In this document: positions 32,230 to 41,900 of the stretch, in pieces | How the letters are laid out: every line of letters starts with the position of its first letter | How positions within the stretch are numbered: the first letter of the stretch is position 1 | Assembly (NCBI GenBank): GCA_047495785.1 | Contig: JBLDXI010000011.1 | Location: forward strand, 496,001 to 560,000 | Origin: Lepidodermella squamata | Lineage: Eukaryota; Gastrotricha | DNA: 64,000 nucleotides | Direction: 5' to 3' | Made by a program: the position numbers and the translations under genes | Notes under the pieces: generated by a model | Told to the model about the DNA's origin: nothing | Databases searched by the model: none | What the model saw: the letters and a program-made list of their open reading frames with translations, nothing else

Positions 32230-32364
32230 ATGAAAAATCAGCCGTCACCTATATCGATCTGCGTTTTTTGTGTGTGGAATGACTGCAGAGGCTGCGGGCT
32301 GCGTCCTAGTCACAAGTGCAATAAGTGTGGCCACTTTGCCCAAAACATGTTTCGATGTGAGTAA
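32230..32364 (+). pseudogene. Short Cys-rich zinc-knuckle-like ORF
   Basis: 44 codons with CVFC, CRGCG and HKCNKCGHFAQNMFRC, a clustered Cys/His pattern of zinc-knuckle type (CVFC also opens Nanos-type fingers). It stops at once after the last Cys, has no continuation downstream and an unusual ligand spacing. A relic exon is more likely than a gene. Confidence 0.25.
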
Positions 32365-32679
32365 CCTTTTATAATGGGCAGTTTTAGGTCTGAGATCTCT
32401 GCTATGCAGATCGAGCTGAACACAATCGACCGATGGATGAAGGCAAATCGACTAGCCAAGTTATGTCGATCGCCGACAATTCTAGTGCCGAACCCATCGA
32501 AGAGTCACTAAACGGGCGAACACTAAGTCGCACTGGTGAACCAAGTTAAATAGGTTTCCCGTTCGATTCCCGTTCGTGCTGGTCACCAAACCTCGATTTC
32601 ATGGAGGATCAGCCAGTTTTACCAGTTTTATCGTTATCTATCTTAGAAGCAAATGCGAAAAGTATAATGCCCATCTAAT

Positions 32680-32850
32680 GGTATGCGATTCATCAACGAA
32701 CAACTGTCTGTCCAAATGTGTACCCGCACCCTGCTCTAGCGATCCAACATGCACACCATCCGCCAATCTATGCGACGCGGTTTTGTATCATGAAATCAGC
32801 TACAAATTGCCCGGCAGGACAAACTGGCGCGAGCCATGTGAGCCAAGCCT
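32680..32850 (+). pseudogene. Degenerate relative of the secreted cysteine-rich genes
   Basis: The plus strand encodes MVCDSSTNNCLSK and SANLCDA, matching the VCDATTNSCLLK / SANVCDA units of exon 1 of copies A and B. Further on, in another frame, comes CPAGQTGASHV, matching CPGGQSCA. A frameshift separates the two halves, and no signal peptide or exons 2-3 are recognisable nearby. It is a decayed partial copy on the opposite strand. Confidence 0.55.
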
Positions 32851-32899
32851 CCTTAATCATTCTTCTCATTTTTGAATTTTGATGTATCAGCCCTCTTTC

Positions 32900-35100
32900 A
32901 ATTCGTGCCAAATAACAGCAAGGAAAGGAGATTCAGTCTTAAAAAGTAATGATCAATTTTGCACAGTTAACACTGTTGCTTGCGACTCCGTACTAACCAT
33001 TGGGAAAACTGCGAGGATTAGCTGAATTTATTTCACTTCAAACACTGATGCTCTCTCAGGTATCTCCCCGGTTGAACCGGTGCTCGTCAGGCTCCAAGTT
33101 TCCAAGAGTGTTGTATGCTTCTATCGCAGAGAACTGTCACATTTGAAAAAATGGGCACCGGTTCTTATGACGTTTCTGGTTCTGACTTCAGCCGAGCCGC
33201 TTGAACTTACATTGGGTTCGCAAATCTTGTCGTTTTATTTCAATAACTTGGTGTGATCTTTTTGCACAAATTATGAATCATCGCCATGCAAAAATGCAGC
33301 GATGATTCATAATTATTAGCTGTTGTTCGCACTAAGAAGATAACTAAGAAGATAACGTTGAGCTAACATGGTTTCTCCCTTTGATGGACGGTGATGTTTC
33401 ATCGCCTGTCTTCGCCCTCTTCAAAACCGGTCAAAGTCCTGAAGAGAACAAATAAAGCTATTATTACAAAACACAAATAAAAAATCGAAGCGGGATGTCT
33501 GTACTTGCGCAAACGATTCTGCACAAAAGCATTTGCACAAAATATTTTGCACAAACTCCATTTTTCAAGCGGAATCAAGCTTAATAAGAAAATTGAATAT
33601 ACCAAATTGAAGACAAAGCCCATTGGCATCAAAGACTGATTTCGGGCCTTGCTTTCTGAGATACTTTAGTGCGTCCGATTCGAGTTTAAATTACAAGGGG
33701 TGGCGAGTTTCACGTTCGGATCTAGGGCAATGATGAATTGATAAAATGAAGCTGAAGTCGATCAATCAATGCTGCCATGTCCATTTTTTCTGCTTTTATC
33801 ACTCAAGACTGCCCTGCTGTTGCATTAGACAGATTTTCTAAGCAATGAATGTTGATATCCGATATGAAAATGGAGTTTGTGCAAAATATTTTGTGCAACT
33901 GCATTTGTGCAAATGCTTTTGTGCAAAATTGTTAGTGCAAGTATACAGGCAAATCATCGAAGCTTGGTGATTTGCAAGAATGTTCATTGTTACGTCTGTC
34001 AAGTTCAAGCCTGTGAGTTTGTACTCGTCGGCGATCGGGTCGCAGCAGGGCGAAGCGAAGTGGTTAAGTAACTGGTCATCGAGAGTAATGGACAGTGCCA
34101 TCTTCCAGTTTCATGTGCCTACTCGAGGTCTGCTCGAGCCGCCGCAGGGACCCATGAGACGCGATACATAACAGAAATGTAGATTTTTTGAATTGAATAA
34201 AACAATTAAGTATAAATCTATATTGTGAAGACTTCATGGTGTAACCTCGCGGAAGTCTGTTTTTGAAAGATATCACTCCAATGCAATTTAAATAGCCTGG
34301 CCCCGGGGTTGCCTGGTCTATAATCATCGAAAGGTGAAAACATCATTGATAATAGAATTGAAAACAATTTACTTGAACCTGAAACTCCTGTCTGATTCGA
34401 TCTGTGCTATGGTTGACGACATAAGGCCGTCCTAGGCTGCACGGTACAGGTCCCTGCGATTTCCAATGAAGCTGCAGGTTTAAACTGCAAGCAGTCTAAA
34501 CGGTCCATACATCTCACCAAGTACTAATGCATGCTTCTATAGGCATAGCAGTTGAAATTGTCTCCGATTGCAGGATAGAGAGAGTGAATTTTAGTTAAAC
34601 GTTATAGGACGCACTTCACTGGATGATTAGTTTTCCCAATGCTTAATTTCAATAGGACAGCTCGAAACTTTTCTATGATTCATGATTTAGGGATGATTCA
34701 TTTTACATTTTTAAGCGGCGAATAGCATATTGAATAGAAGCGCCGCATTCATATGCGAAGCGTAGGTTGAATAATGATACTTCCAAGTTACAAAACCAAG
34801 TTGCAGAAATTATTCTTACTATCTTGACCCAATTTATACTGATATAATATGCCTGATGTAATCTGGAATGCGTGGAACATTTCCTGAACTGATTACTTTG
34901 CGTTAAAATGTGTAATGCCAGAGGCTATTAATAATTTATTGCAACTTGGAATACGCGATGTAACATGGAAATCGCACGCCTTCGCGATCCGCAGCCAACA
35001 TGAGAAGCATACAATGAATCCAGCTATTTAAGATGAATAAAGACATTGGCAACTATATAAGTATAAGCCATCGCTGCAGCGCACGCATCCGCATTTCTTC
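32900..35100. other. Gene-free region with hairpins and a dispersed repeat
   Basis: Contains a hairpin (33266-33312, ATTATGAATCATCGC with its complement), a pair of inverted TGTGCAAA-rich segments (33505-33570 and 33866-33945), and a block at 33100-33168 that recurs at 42729-42785 (CCAAGAGTG, GTATGCTTCTATCG, AAAACTG). No supported gene. Confidence 0.45.
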
Positions 35101-35105
35101 ATAAG

Positions 35106-35113
35106 TCTTATAA
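35106..35113 (+). promoter_or_regulatory. TATA-like motif of the transporter gene
   Basis: CTTATAAAGTT about 30 bp upstream of the ATG at 35139. The closeness would imply a very short 5' leader or trans-splicing. Confidence 0.3.
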
Positions 35114-35138
35114 AGTTATATTCCAACTGCGACTAGCA

Positions 35139-36703
35139 ATGACTACTGGAAGAGCTCCCATAAGTAGCAATGCAAGGCGAGCACAGCAATATCTCGGAAT
35201 ATTCGTGGCCTGTTACATGAGTATTGTCGTTGACGGTCACTTTTATGCTTTCGGCTTGCTGAAGCTAGAAATGGAAAAAGAGTACCCCGACACTCCAACC
35301 GAATCAATCTCGCTAATCGGCGGTCTCTATGCAACGTGTTACCTACTTTTTGGTAAGTTTGACGATTTTCTATTGATTCTATTGATATTTTCAAGCATTA
35401 ATTTCCAGCTCCGATTGGCATGGCTATACTCGCTGCTTTCGGCTTGAAAACCGTCTCAATTCTAGGAACCTCACTTCATGTCCTCGGCTTTTTTCTTGCC
35501 TTTCTGGGGCAATGGATCAAATGGGGATTCGTCCTCGACGTCATTTTTGTCGGCATCCTACCAGGTCTTTTTTTCTCAAAAAAGCCTAGGTTTTCCTTAA
35601 TTTCTCGATCCAGGAATTGGCGGTGCTCTAATGTTTGGTCCTTCGATTGTTGGTGCGCCGGATCAATACGGGAAAGATGCTGGTATTCACAAAGCTATCA
35701 CCACTTCAATCGCAACGGCCGGGTCGCCCGCCGGGGCTCTGTTGTACGGCTTTCTGTTCAAATACTTCCTGATGGCAACGCCATTCGGTTGGCGAGGGGT
35801 TATGCTCTTCTACGCAATCATGGCTGCTGTGATCATCCCGTTGAGTTTCACGTTCTACAAACTGCCTGAGGACCCTCTACCAGCCGGGCAACGCCCTCCG
35901 ACCGCATTGGAACGGTTCAAAGACAAAGTAGCTGGGCAGTTCACAAAGAAAATTTGGAGTTGCAGCAACAAAGCGTTCTTCGCTTTCCTCATCTCAACGT
36001 CATTCGCCGTCCTGGGATACCCAGTCGCTACGCTTCTTGTCAACACGATGGCGAAAGACCCTAAAATGGGCATCAGCGACACCACGGAGAGGAACCTCAT
36101 TTTCTACTGGGGCATATCAAACGTCATCGGCCGCTTGTCCCTTGGCTCGCTACCGAAATGGGCTAACCACAGCAAGGTTTTCTTCTCCTCTTATTCTATC
36201 TACGTATTGTCGCAAATTCTTTCTGCTGCTGATGTTTCGTTGTTCCCACTCTACATGTCAAGCGGGGATGTTGCCTTCATTCTATTTATCGTTTCCTACG
36301 GCTTCATTTCTGCGCCCATCATGGCAATTCGAAGCACATATTTAGGCGATCTTTTCTACCCGAGCGATGGCAAAACGACCGAGCAAGAAGCTAACGAAAT
36401 CAAGAATGCCTCATTTGGCTGGCAATTGGTCAGTGACGGCATATTTGCGTGGATCGGATTCTACGTGTCAAGTAAATATTTTTCAATTTTCAATTGCATC
36501 ATATTCAAGACATTTTCTTAGCTATGTTGAACAACATATCACCGTTGTACAGTTGCTTGTTCGCAGGGGGGACTTTGTTGGCTGGTGCCATCACCCTAGC
36601 CCTTACGTTCAGCCCCTACTTCAAAGGTCTCAGCAGCAGACTAGAGCATGCGAAGGCCGCTCCTGCTGAGAAAATTCCTCTAGCCGAAGTCGCTTCCGAA
36701 TAA
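35139..36703 (+). CDS. Monocarboxylate-type MFS transporter (SLC16-like)
   Basis: Four exons: 35139-35352, 35409-35564, 35614-36471 and 36522-36703 (1,410 nt, 469 aa, all GT-AG, introns 48-56 bp). The N-terminus contains the TM1 signature region IVVDGHFYAFGLL, close to the DGxxxxF motif of monocarboxylate transporters. The sequence then alternates hydrophobic helices (PIGMAILAAFGLK, SILGTSLHVLGFFLAFLG, GIGGALMFGPSIVGAP), a large central hydrophilic loop (about residues 205-245), and a second six-helix bundle. The substrate (lactate, pyruvate, ketone bodies or another organic anion) cannot be told from sequence. The gene is 143 bp upstream of methionyl-tRNA synthetase on the same strand. Confidence 0.82.
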
Positions 36704-36799
36704 TCTAATTCAAATCTTGCTTGCCCTGTGATTCGTCCCAGTATTAATTTTTTCTCGAATTTTGAGTTAAATTGAAAATTTAACTAATTTTTCTTTTCA

Positions 36800-36812
36800 T
36801 TTTTTCCCTTAG
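36800..36812 (+). promoter_or_regulatory. Candidate trans-splice acceptor before MARS
   Basis: A pyrimidine tract ending TTTTTTCCCTTAG lies 34 bp upstream of the MARS ATG, in the 143-bp gap after the transporter stop. MARS has no intron of its own, so an isolated 3' splice site here fits spliced-leader addition. Inference only. Confidence 0.4.
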
Positions 36813-36846
36813 ACTTTAATTAAAAATTGCGAAGTTTATTCGAAGA

Positions 36847-38673
36847 ATGGCACAACAATTGTCGCTAGGCGAAGCTAAAATCGCGCAAATTCGAACTCGT
36901 TGGAACGCCGGCTCTTTCTGCGATCAAAGAGGCACTTCACTGCCTGATAGGCAAAAGGTTGTTCTGCCCATATCAGGCCAGCGCAACAAACTGATAACAA
37001 GCGCCCTGCCCTATGTCAACAACGTGCCGCATCTTGGCAACATCATCGGCTGCGTGCTGAGTGCTGATATTTACGCACGGTTTTGCCGCCTACGTCGCTA
37101 CAATACGCTGTTCATATGCGGAAGCGACGAGTACGGCACGGCCACGGAGACGAAAGCGATCGAAGAGGGCACAACGCCGCGGCTGCTTTGTGACAAGTAC
37201 CACGAGATTCACCGCACTGTCTACGATTGGTTTCAAATCAGCTTTGATCACTTCGGCCGAACTTCGACTCCACAGCAAACCGAGATTACCCAGGATATTT
37301 TCTGGCGACTCCACAATGCTGGCTTGATAACAAGCTCGTCGGTCGAGCAGTTGTTTTGCGACCACTGTGACCGCTTCTTGGCGGATCGCTTCGTCGAGGG
37401 TACGTGCCCAAAGTGTCGCTATTCGAATGCGAGGGGCGACCAGTGCGACAAGTGCGGTTCGCTAATCAACGCTGTTGAACTTGAGAAGCCGGTCTGTAAA
37501 ATCTGCGGGGATGAGCCGAAAATCGCTAGTTCCGAGCATCTTTTCCTTGATCTAGCCTCACTCGAACCTAAGGTGCGTGACTTCGCTGAGCGGTCAATGT
37601 CAAACGGCGATTGGACTGACAACGCTAGGGCTGTAACTCGGGCATGGCTGAAAGATGGCATAAAGCCACGCTGCATCACTCGTGACTTGAAGTGGGGGAC
37701 CCCGTGCCCGTTGCAAGGCTTCGAAAGTAAGGTTTTCTACGTATGGTTCGACGCTCCGATCGGGTACATTTCGATTACGGCTCAATACACCAGCGAATGG
37801 AAGCAGTGGTGGAAGAACCCAGCCGGGGTTCAACTCTACAATTTCATGGCAAAGGACAACATTCCGTTTCATAGTATCATCTTCCCGGCCAGTTTGATTG
37901 GCGCTGAGGACAATTACACGCTTGTTAACCATCTGGTCGCGACTGAGTACCTGAATTACGAAGGCGGCAAGTTTTCGAAAAGTCGTGGCCTCGGCGTGTT
38001 CGGTAGCGATGCTCAAACCTCAGGGATCGCGAGTGACTACTGGCGATTTTACCTTGTCATGATCAGACCCGAAACGGCGGATTCAGCTTTTAAATGGGCC
38101 GATTTCGCAGCTCGAGTCAATAACGATCTCTTGGCAAATTTCGGAAACTTTGTCAACCGATCACTGAGTCTTTGCTTCAAAAACTTCTCTGGCAATTTGC
38201 CGGCAGTTGGCAATCTTACAGAAGATGACTGTATCTTTCTGAACAACGTTGAACTTGAAATGACAGCCTATCAAGCGATTCTGGACAAAGTCTTGCTCCG
38301 AGACGGTCTGCTTTCGGTTCTAGCCATCTCGAGACTTGGCAACCAGTATTTGCAAGCGAACGAGCCATGGAAGTTGTTGAAGACTGACATTGATCGGGCG
38401 GGAAGTGTCGTGGCTATCGCAGTTCATGTCGTCGCAATTTTGTCTACCTTGATTGAACCCTACATGCCAGAGACTGCCGGTAAAATACGGCAACAACTGG
38501 GCATAGCGATCGATTCGACGACTGGGCTATCTTTAGAGGCCGATTCTCCTGCTTTCGAACCGATACTACCAAAAGGGCACAAAATAAATGAACCCGTTCC
38601 GCTATTCACGCGTATCGAAGAGGAGCAGTGGAAAACTCTGGCTGAGAGGTTTGGCGGCTCTCTTCAAGAGTGA
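36847..38673 (+). CDS. mars1: Cytosolic methionyl-tRNA synthetase
   Basis: Single-exon 608-aa class I synthetase that charges initiator and elongator tRNA-Met. It shows [20 protein letters not shown] with the HIGH-type signature (residues 62-65), a zinc-binding connective peptide with CDHC, CPKC, CDKC and CKIC pairs (about 176-220), and the KFSKS loop (about 375-379), then the alpha-helical anticodon-binding region ([34 protein letters not shown]). The eukaryotic-cytosolic type is indicated by the N-terminal LPxxGxRN context. It lacks the GST-like N-terminal and the C-terminal tRNA-binding or WHEP extensions of larger animal enzymes, so it is close to the catalytic minimum. No introns, unlike most neighbours. 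It is followed 91 bp later by S-adenosylmethionine synthetase, another methionine-using enzyme. Confidence 0.95.
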   Translation: MAQQLSLGEAKIAQIRTRWNAGSFCDQRGTSLPDRQKVVLPISGQRNKLITSALPYVNNVPHLGNIIGCVLSADIYARFCRLRRYNTLFICGSDEYGTATETKAIEEGTTPRLLCDKYHEIHRTVYDWFQISFDHFGRTSTPQQTEITQDIFWRLHNAGLITSSSVEQLFCDHCDRFLADRFVEGTCPKCRYSNARGDQCDKCGSLINAVELEKPVCKICGDEPKIASSEHLFLDLASLEPKVRDFAERSMSNGDWTDNARAVTRAWLKDGIKPRCITRDLKWGTPCPLQGFESKVFYVWFDAPIGYISITAQYTSEWKQWWKNPAGVQLYNFMAKDNIPFHSIIFPASLIGAEDNYTLVNHLVATEYLNYEGGKFSKSRGLGVFGSDAQTSGIASDYWRFYLVMIRPETADSAFKWADFAARVNNDLLANFGNFVNRSLSLCFKNFSGNLPAVGNLTEDDCIFLNNVELEMTAYQAILDKVLLRDGLLSVLAISRLGNQYLQANEPWKLLKTDIDRAGSVVAIAVHVVAILSTLIEPYMPETAGKIRQQLGIAIDSTTGLSLEADSPAFEPILPKGHKINEPVPLFTRIEEEQWKTLAERFGGSLQE

Positions 38674-38727
38674 AATCTACTTCAACTCCAGAAAAGATCC
38701 AGTAAAATTTGCTTTTGAATGATTGCT

Positions 38728-38744
38728 TTTGTTTTTTTCGGTAG
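38728..38744 (+). promoter_or_regulatory. Candidate trans-splice acceptor before SAM synthetase
   Basis: GTTTTTTTCGGTAG lies 20 bp upstream of the ATG in a 91-bp gap between two intronless genes, followed by ACTTAAT, similar to AGACTTTAAT before MARS. Confidence 0.4.
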
Positions 38745-38764
38745 ACTTAATAACTTGTGTTAAA

Positions 38765-39991
38765 ATGGATCGTGTCATGAGGGAAACTGGTGGGCAAGCG
38801 TCGTTTGTATTCACCTCCGAATCTGTGGGCGAAGGCCATCCGGATAAACTGTGCGATCAGATAAGCGACGCTGTAGTCGATGCATTCCTAGCCGTGGATG
38901 CCGATGCCAAAGTTGCCTGCGAATGCGCTGTCAAGTCCGATGAGGTCTACGTCTTCGGCGAGTTTATCTCAACCGCCGCTGATCGCGTCAACATCGACAC
39001 TGTGGTGCGTGACGTGATTCGAGGCGTTGGCTACAGCGATGCTGAAACTGGCATCGACCCAGAAACGTGCCAAGTTCGCGTGAAACTCGAGGGGCAAAGC
39101 CCTGAAATCGCCTCAGCTGTTCACATTGACAAATCAGTTGAAACAACTGGCGCCGGTGATCAGGGTATGATGTTTGGCTATGCTACCGACGAAACGCCTG
39201 AATTGATGCCGCTCTCCCTTGTTTTGGCTCATAAGCTCAACAAACGAATGGCGGAACTGCGCCGAAGCGGGGAATTACCCTGGGCGATGCCTGATTCGAA
39301 AAGCCAGGTCACGGTCGAATACCGCTGGGAGGGCGGAACCGTGGTTCCAGTGGCTGTCACTGCTGTTGTAATTTCGATCCAACACAAAGCTACGGTCACG
39401 CTCGACCAGTTGCGCCGGGATTTGTTGCAGCATGTTGTCATTCCAGTCATTCCAGAGAAGCTGCTCAGCGATCGAACCGAGATGATCCTGAACCCTAGCG
39501 GTTCGTTCATCGTTGGCGGGCCGAAGGGCGATGCGGGTCTAACGGGCAGGAAGATAATAGTCGATACGTATGGGGGTTGGGGCGCTCATGGCGGCGGCGC
39601 CTTTTCGGGAAAGGATCCGACCAAAGTCGACCGATCTGGGGCCTACGCGGCGCGTTGGGCTGCGAAATCGCTCGTCGCTGCCGGGCTATGTCGCCGGTGT
39701 CTGGTTCAGGTGTCCTATGCAATTGGCCGCTGTGAGCCGGTGAGTATAACAGTTTTCGATTACGGCTCAGCGAAGGGTGACCTGACGGCTGATGATTTGC
39801 AAAGTGTTATTGCCCGCAATTTTGACCTTCGCCCCGGTTGTATCATTCGGGACCTGGATCTGAAGCGTCCCATCTACCGGCGAACGGCTTGCTACGGCCA
39901 TATTGGGCGCGATGAAGCTGAATTCACGTGGGAGCGTGTAAAAGAACTCGAGCTAACTGATGCAATCCGCAAAAAGTTGGGCAAGCAATAG
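38765..39991 (+). CDS. sams: S-adenosylmethionine synthetase
   Basis: Single-exon 408-aa methionine adenosyltransferase (ATP plus methionine to S-adenosylmethionine, the universal methyl donor). Signatures present: [19 protein letters not shown] near the start, [15 protein letters not shown] (about residue 129) and [19 protein letters not shown] (about 275). Length is the family's usual 380-410 aa. The ATG at 38765 ([10 protein letters not shown]) is preferred over the open frame's earlier start at 38723, which would put a hydrophobic unrelated leader on a cytosolic enzyme and lies before the candidate splice acceptor. Downstream partner in a compact same-strand cluster with MARS. Confidence 0.95.
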   Translation: MDRVMRETGGQASFVFTSESVGEGHPDKLCDQISDAVVDAFLAVDADAKVACECAVKSDEVYVFGEFISTAADRVNIDTVVRDVIRGVGYSDAETGIDPETCQVRVKLEGQSPEIASAVHIDKSVETTGAGDQGMMFGYATDETPELMPLSLVLAHKLNKRMAELRRSGELPWAMPDSKSQVTVEYRWEGGTVVPVAVTAVVISIQHKATVTLDQLRRDLLQHVVIPVIPEKLLSDRTEMILNPSGSFIVGGPKGDAGLTGRKIIVDTYGGWGAHGGGAFSGKDPTKVDRSGAYAARWAAKSLVAAGLCRRCLVQVSYAIGRCEPVSITVFDYGSAKGDLTADDLQSVIARNFDLRPGCIIRDLDLKRPIYRRTACYGHIGRDEAEFTWERVKELELTDAIRKKLGKQ

Positions 39992-40204
39992 CAATGTTTG
40001 GCTGCTCATTCATATGTTTGAGCTCATATCTATGACTGATAAGGCGCTTGCTATGAGCAAGATAATATTCTTTGATTTTTTCGAATATAAACTGTTGATG
40101 AGATTAAGCATAATCAGTTTTCCTCCAACGCTTGGTTTAATGACCGTAAACCGTTTTTAGCATTAAGTTAAAATATAGTTGTAGTTAAAATGGGCAGTTG
40201 GTCT
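39992..40204. other. Convergent intergenic region
   Basis: 213 bp between the 3' ends of SAM synthetase (plus) and the receptor gene (minus). AT-rich with no clear terminator-like structure. Confidence 0.4.
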
Positions 40205-41392
40205 TCATTCCAGCATTTTGTGAAATAAAACACCATCGACAATACCAGAACAAGTTACGACAAAGAATCCTGCAACTGAGTCCATTATATCGGCGATGGA
40301 AAAGTAAATTGAGAACACCTCCATGACAGCGTGTTGTGATAATCGCTCCTTCGCCAAACGGAGGGTTACCAGGGTGTACAAAGTTACAACCGCTCCGATA
40401 ACAATTTTCGTTTCTATCAAAATAGCCAGATAAACAGGGTCTGGCGACTGAGGAATCCCTTCGAAAATCATGCCGAGAATGACGAAATACGCAAGTAGAA
40501 TTGTGATGTTGTAAACAGGCCGATCAGGCAGTCGCGCTGGCATTATCAGGCCTAGAATTTGAAGAAAAGCCGGAATGTAACACGGAACGATGACTTGCTG
40601 GATGATGAAACCCGGCTTGCGTTTGAATGATAACTGAATCGAGACATTATCATCTTCATGCAATAGGCTATGACGTTGGTAAGTCCATACATTGCCGACA
40701 TCGCTACCCTGCCGAAAGGCGGCAGCTATTGATACCCCTACTAAATCAACATGAGACTTTTGTTCGAGGCGAATTGCGCATTCGAAGCCATCGAATGGGA
40801 ATTTTGATATTAGCGAATTTTCAGCGCAGAAAGATTCCAACTTGAGTGCACTGCTCCATCTAGAAGAACCATTGAACATGTAGATATCAACAGCAGATTC
40901 ACCAATCGACCTAATCAATCAAAAACATTCAATTTTTCCGGAGAGAGGTGTGCTTACTCCATAACGGCCCCGGGGGATGAGACTGAATTTCTGTGATATA
41001 CTGTTGGTTTCCACACTTCGTCCAGCGATGCACTCATAGCAAATTGCTTGCGGCTCAGATATTCGCAGTTGCTGGTGATGTTTACGACCGCGAGCTTCTT
41101 GCAAAAAGCCTTCAAATCGCACGGCCATGACCACCGGGCCGTTATTTCACCGTGGACGGACATAAGCCGGTCGGTGTCGCGAATATCTACGGGCGATCTC
41201 AAGTAAATGTATAGTTTAATAGGAAGCGTTTTCCTTTCCGCCAGTTAGGATGTAATGATTTGGCAGCCACTTGTAGAACGCCAGGGGGCACGACACACGA
41301 AACAAATCGTGGATAGCCGAGAGATCATGGAATCGCTCAAGCGCGTTAGCTTGGAATACAAGAAATAGCAAATTTGTTGCCACTAAGAGCAT
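40205..41392 (-). CDS. Cys-loop ligand-gated ion channel subunit
   Basis: Exon 1 starts at 41392 with a signal peptide (MLLVATNLLFLVFQANA) and ends near 41295 (donor ambiguous among overlapping GT sites). Exon 2 is 41233-40958 and exon 3 is 40910-40205, giving about 358 aa. Ligand-binding domain: PIKLYIYLRSPVDIRD strand, then FPFDGFEC at the Cys-loop. Transmembrane part: IVPCYIPAFLQILGLIMP (M1), NITILLAYFVILGMIF (M2), a long M3, a very short M3-M4 loop, and M4. This fits the nicotinic-receptor/LGC superfamily of pentameric channels. Oddities: the first loop Cys is 15 residues before the second instead of the usual 13, and M2 lacks a typical anion or cation filter pattern. Ligand unknown; alpha-type vicinal Cys pair not seen. 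Confidence 0.75.
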
Positions 41393-41540
41393 ATCTCCGA
41401 ATTAATTTGTTTGGGGTGATTTAATTCGATACATGTTTTTTGTCACGAAATCAGTAGAGAAGCTAACACATGGAGGCCTTTTTGATACAATTCTGTTGGC
41501 TTAGACTTGAGTTTTCATATCCGGAAGAACTCAATGCTTG

Positions 41541-41900
41541 AATTGAACGGGAAGCGAGTAGTCGAGTGGTCACAGCGTCTCACTGGCTGCGAAGAGGCAC
41601 GGGTTCAATCCCCAGAACCGCACAACGTCAATCTTGCGTCTCCGCACAACGTCTGCATTCTTCTGCGGTTCCGGGACCGTAAATCAAGCTGCCATGAAGA
41701 GCCATGCGGCCAACTGGAGCCAAGGATTTAATCCTCGAGTGTGAAAGGTGAAAGCTGCTGGTAATTCCCGCCAAGCAGTTCCTCCGAGACCGCGGCTCCC
41801 TTCCTCCCGGTGTAGGAAGCCATTCACCGGCAATCAAGAGATGGCTACTCAGTGCGAAAGCCTGGGGACCATGGATCGATCAGCAATAATCGGCTCATGT
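41541..41900 (+). repeat. tRNA-derived SINE-like repeat
   Basis: An A-box-like AGTCGAGTGGTCACAGCG (41556) and a B-box-like GGGTTCAATCC (about 41600) are spaced as in a tRNA gene promoter, but the acceptor and T stems do not pair well. A GC-richer tail without ORF follows, so a pol III SINE is more likely than a functional tRNA. Confidence 0.45.

Noticed and set aside
41545-41620. Functional tRNA gene
   Set aside because: A- and B-box-like motifs are present, but the acceptor and T stems do not pair convincingly, so I list it as SINE-like instead.
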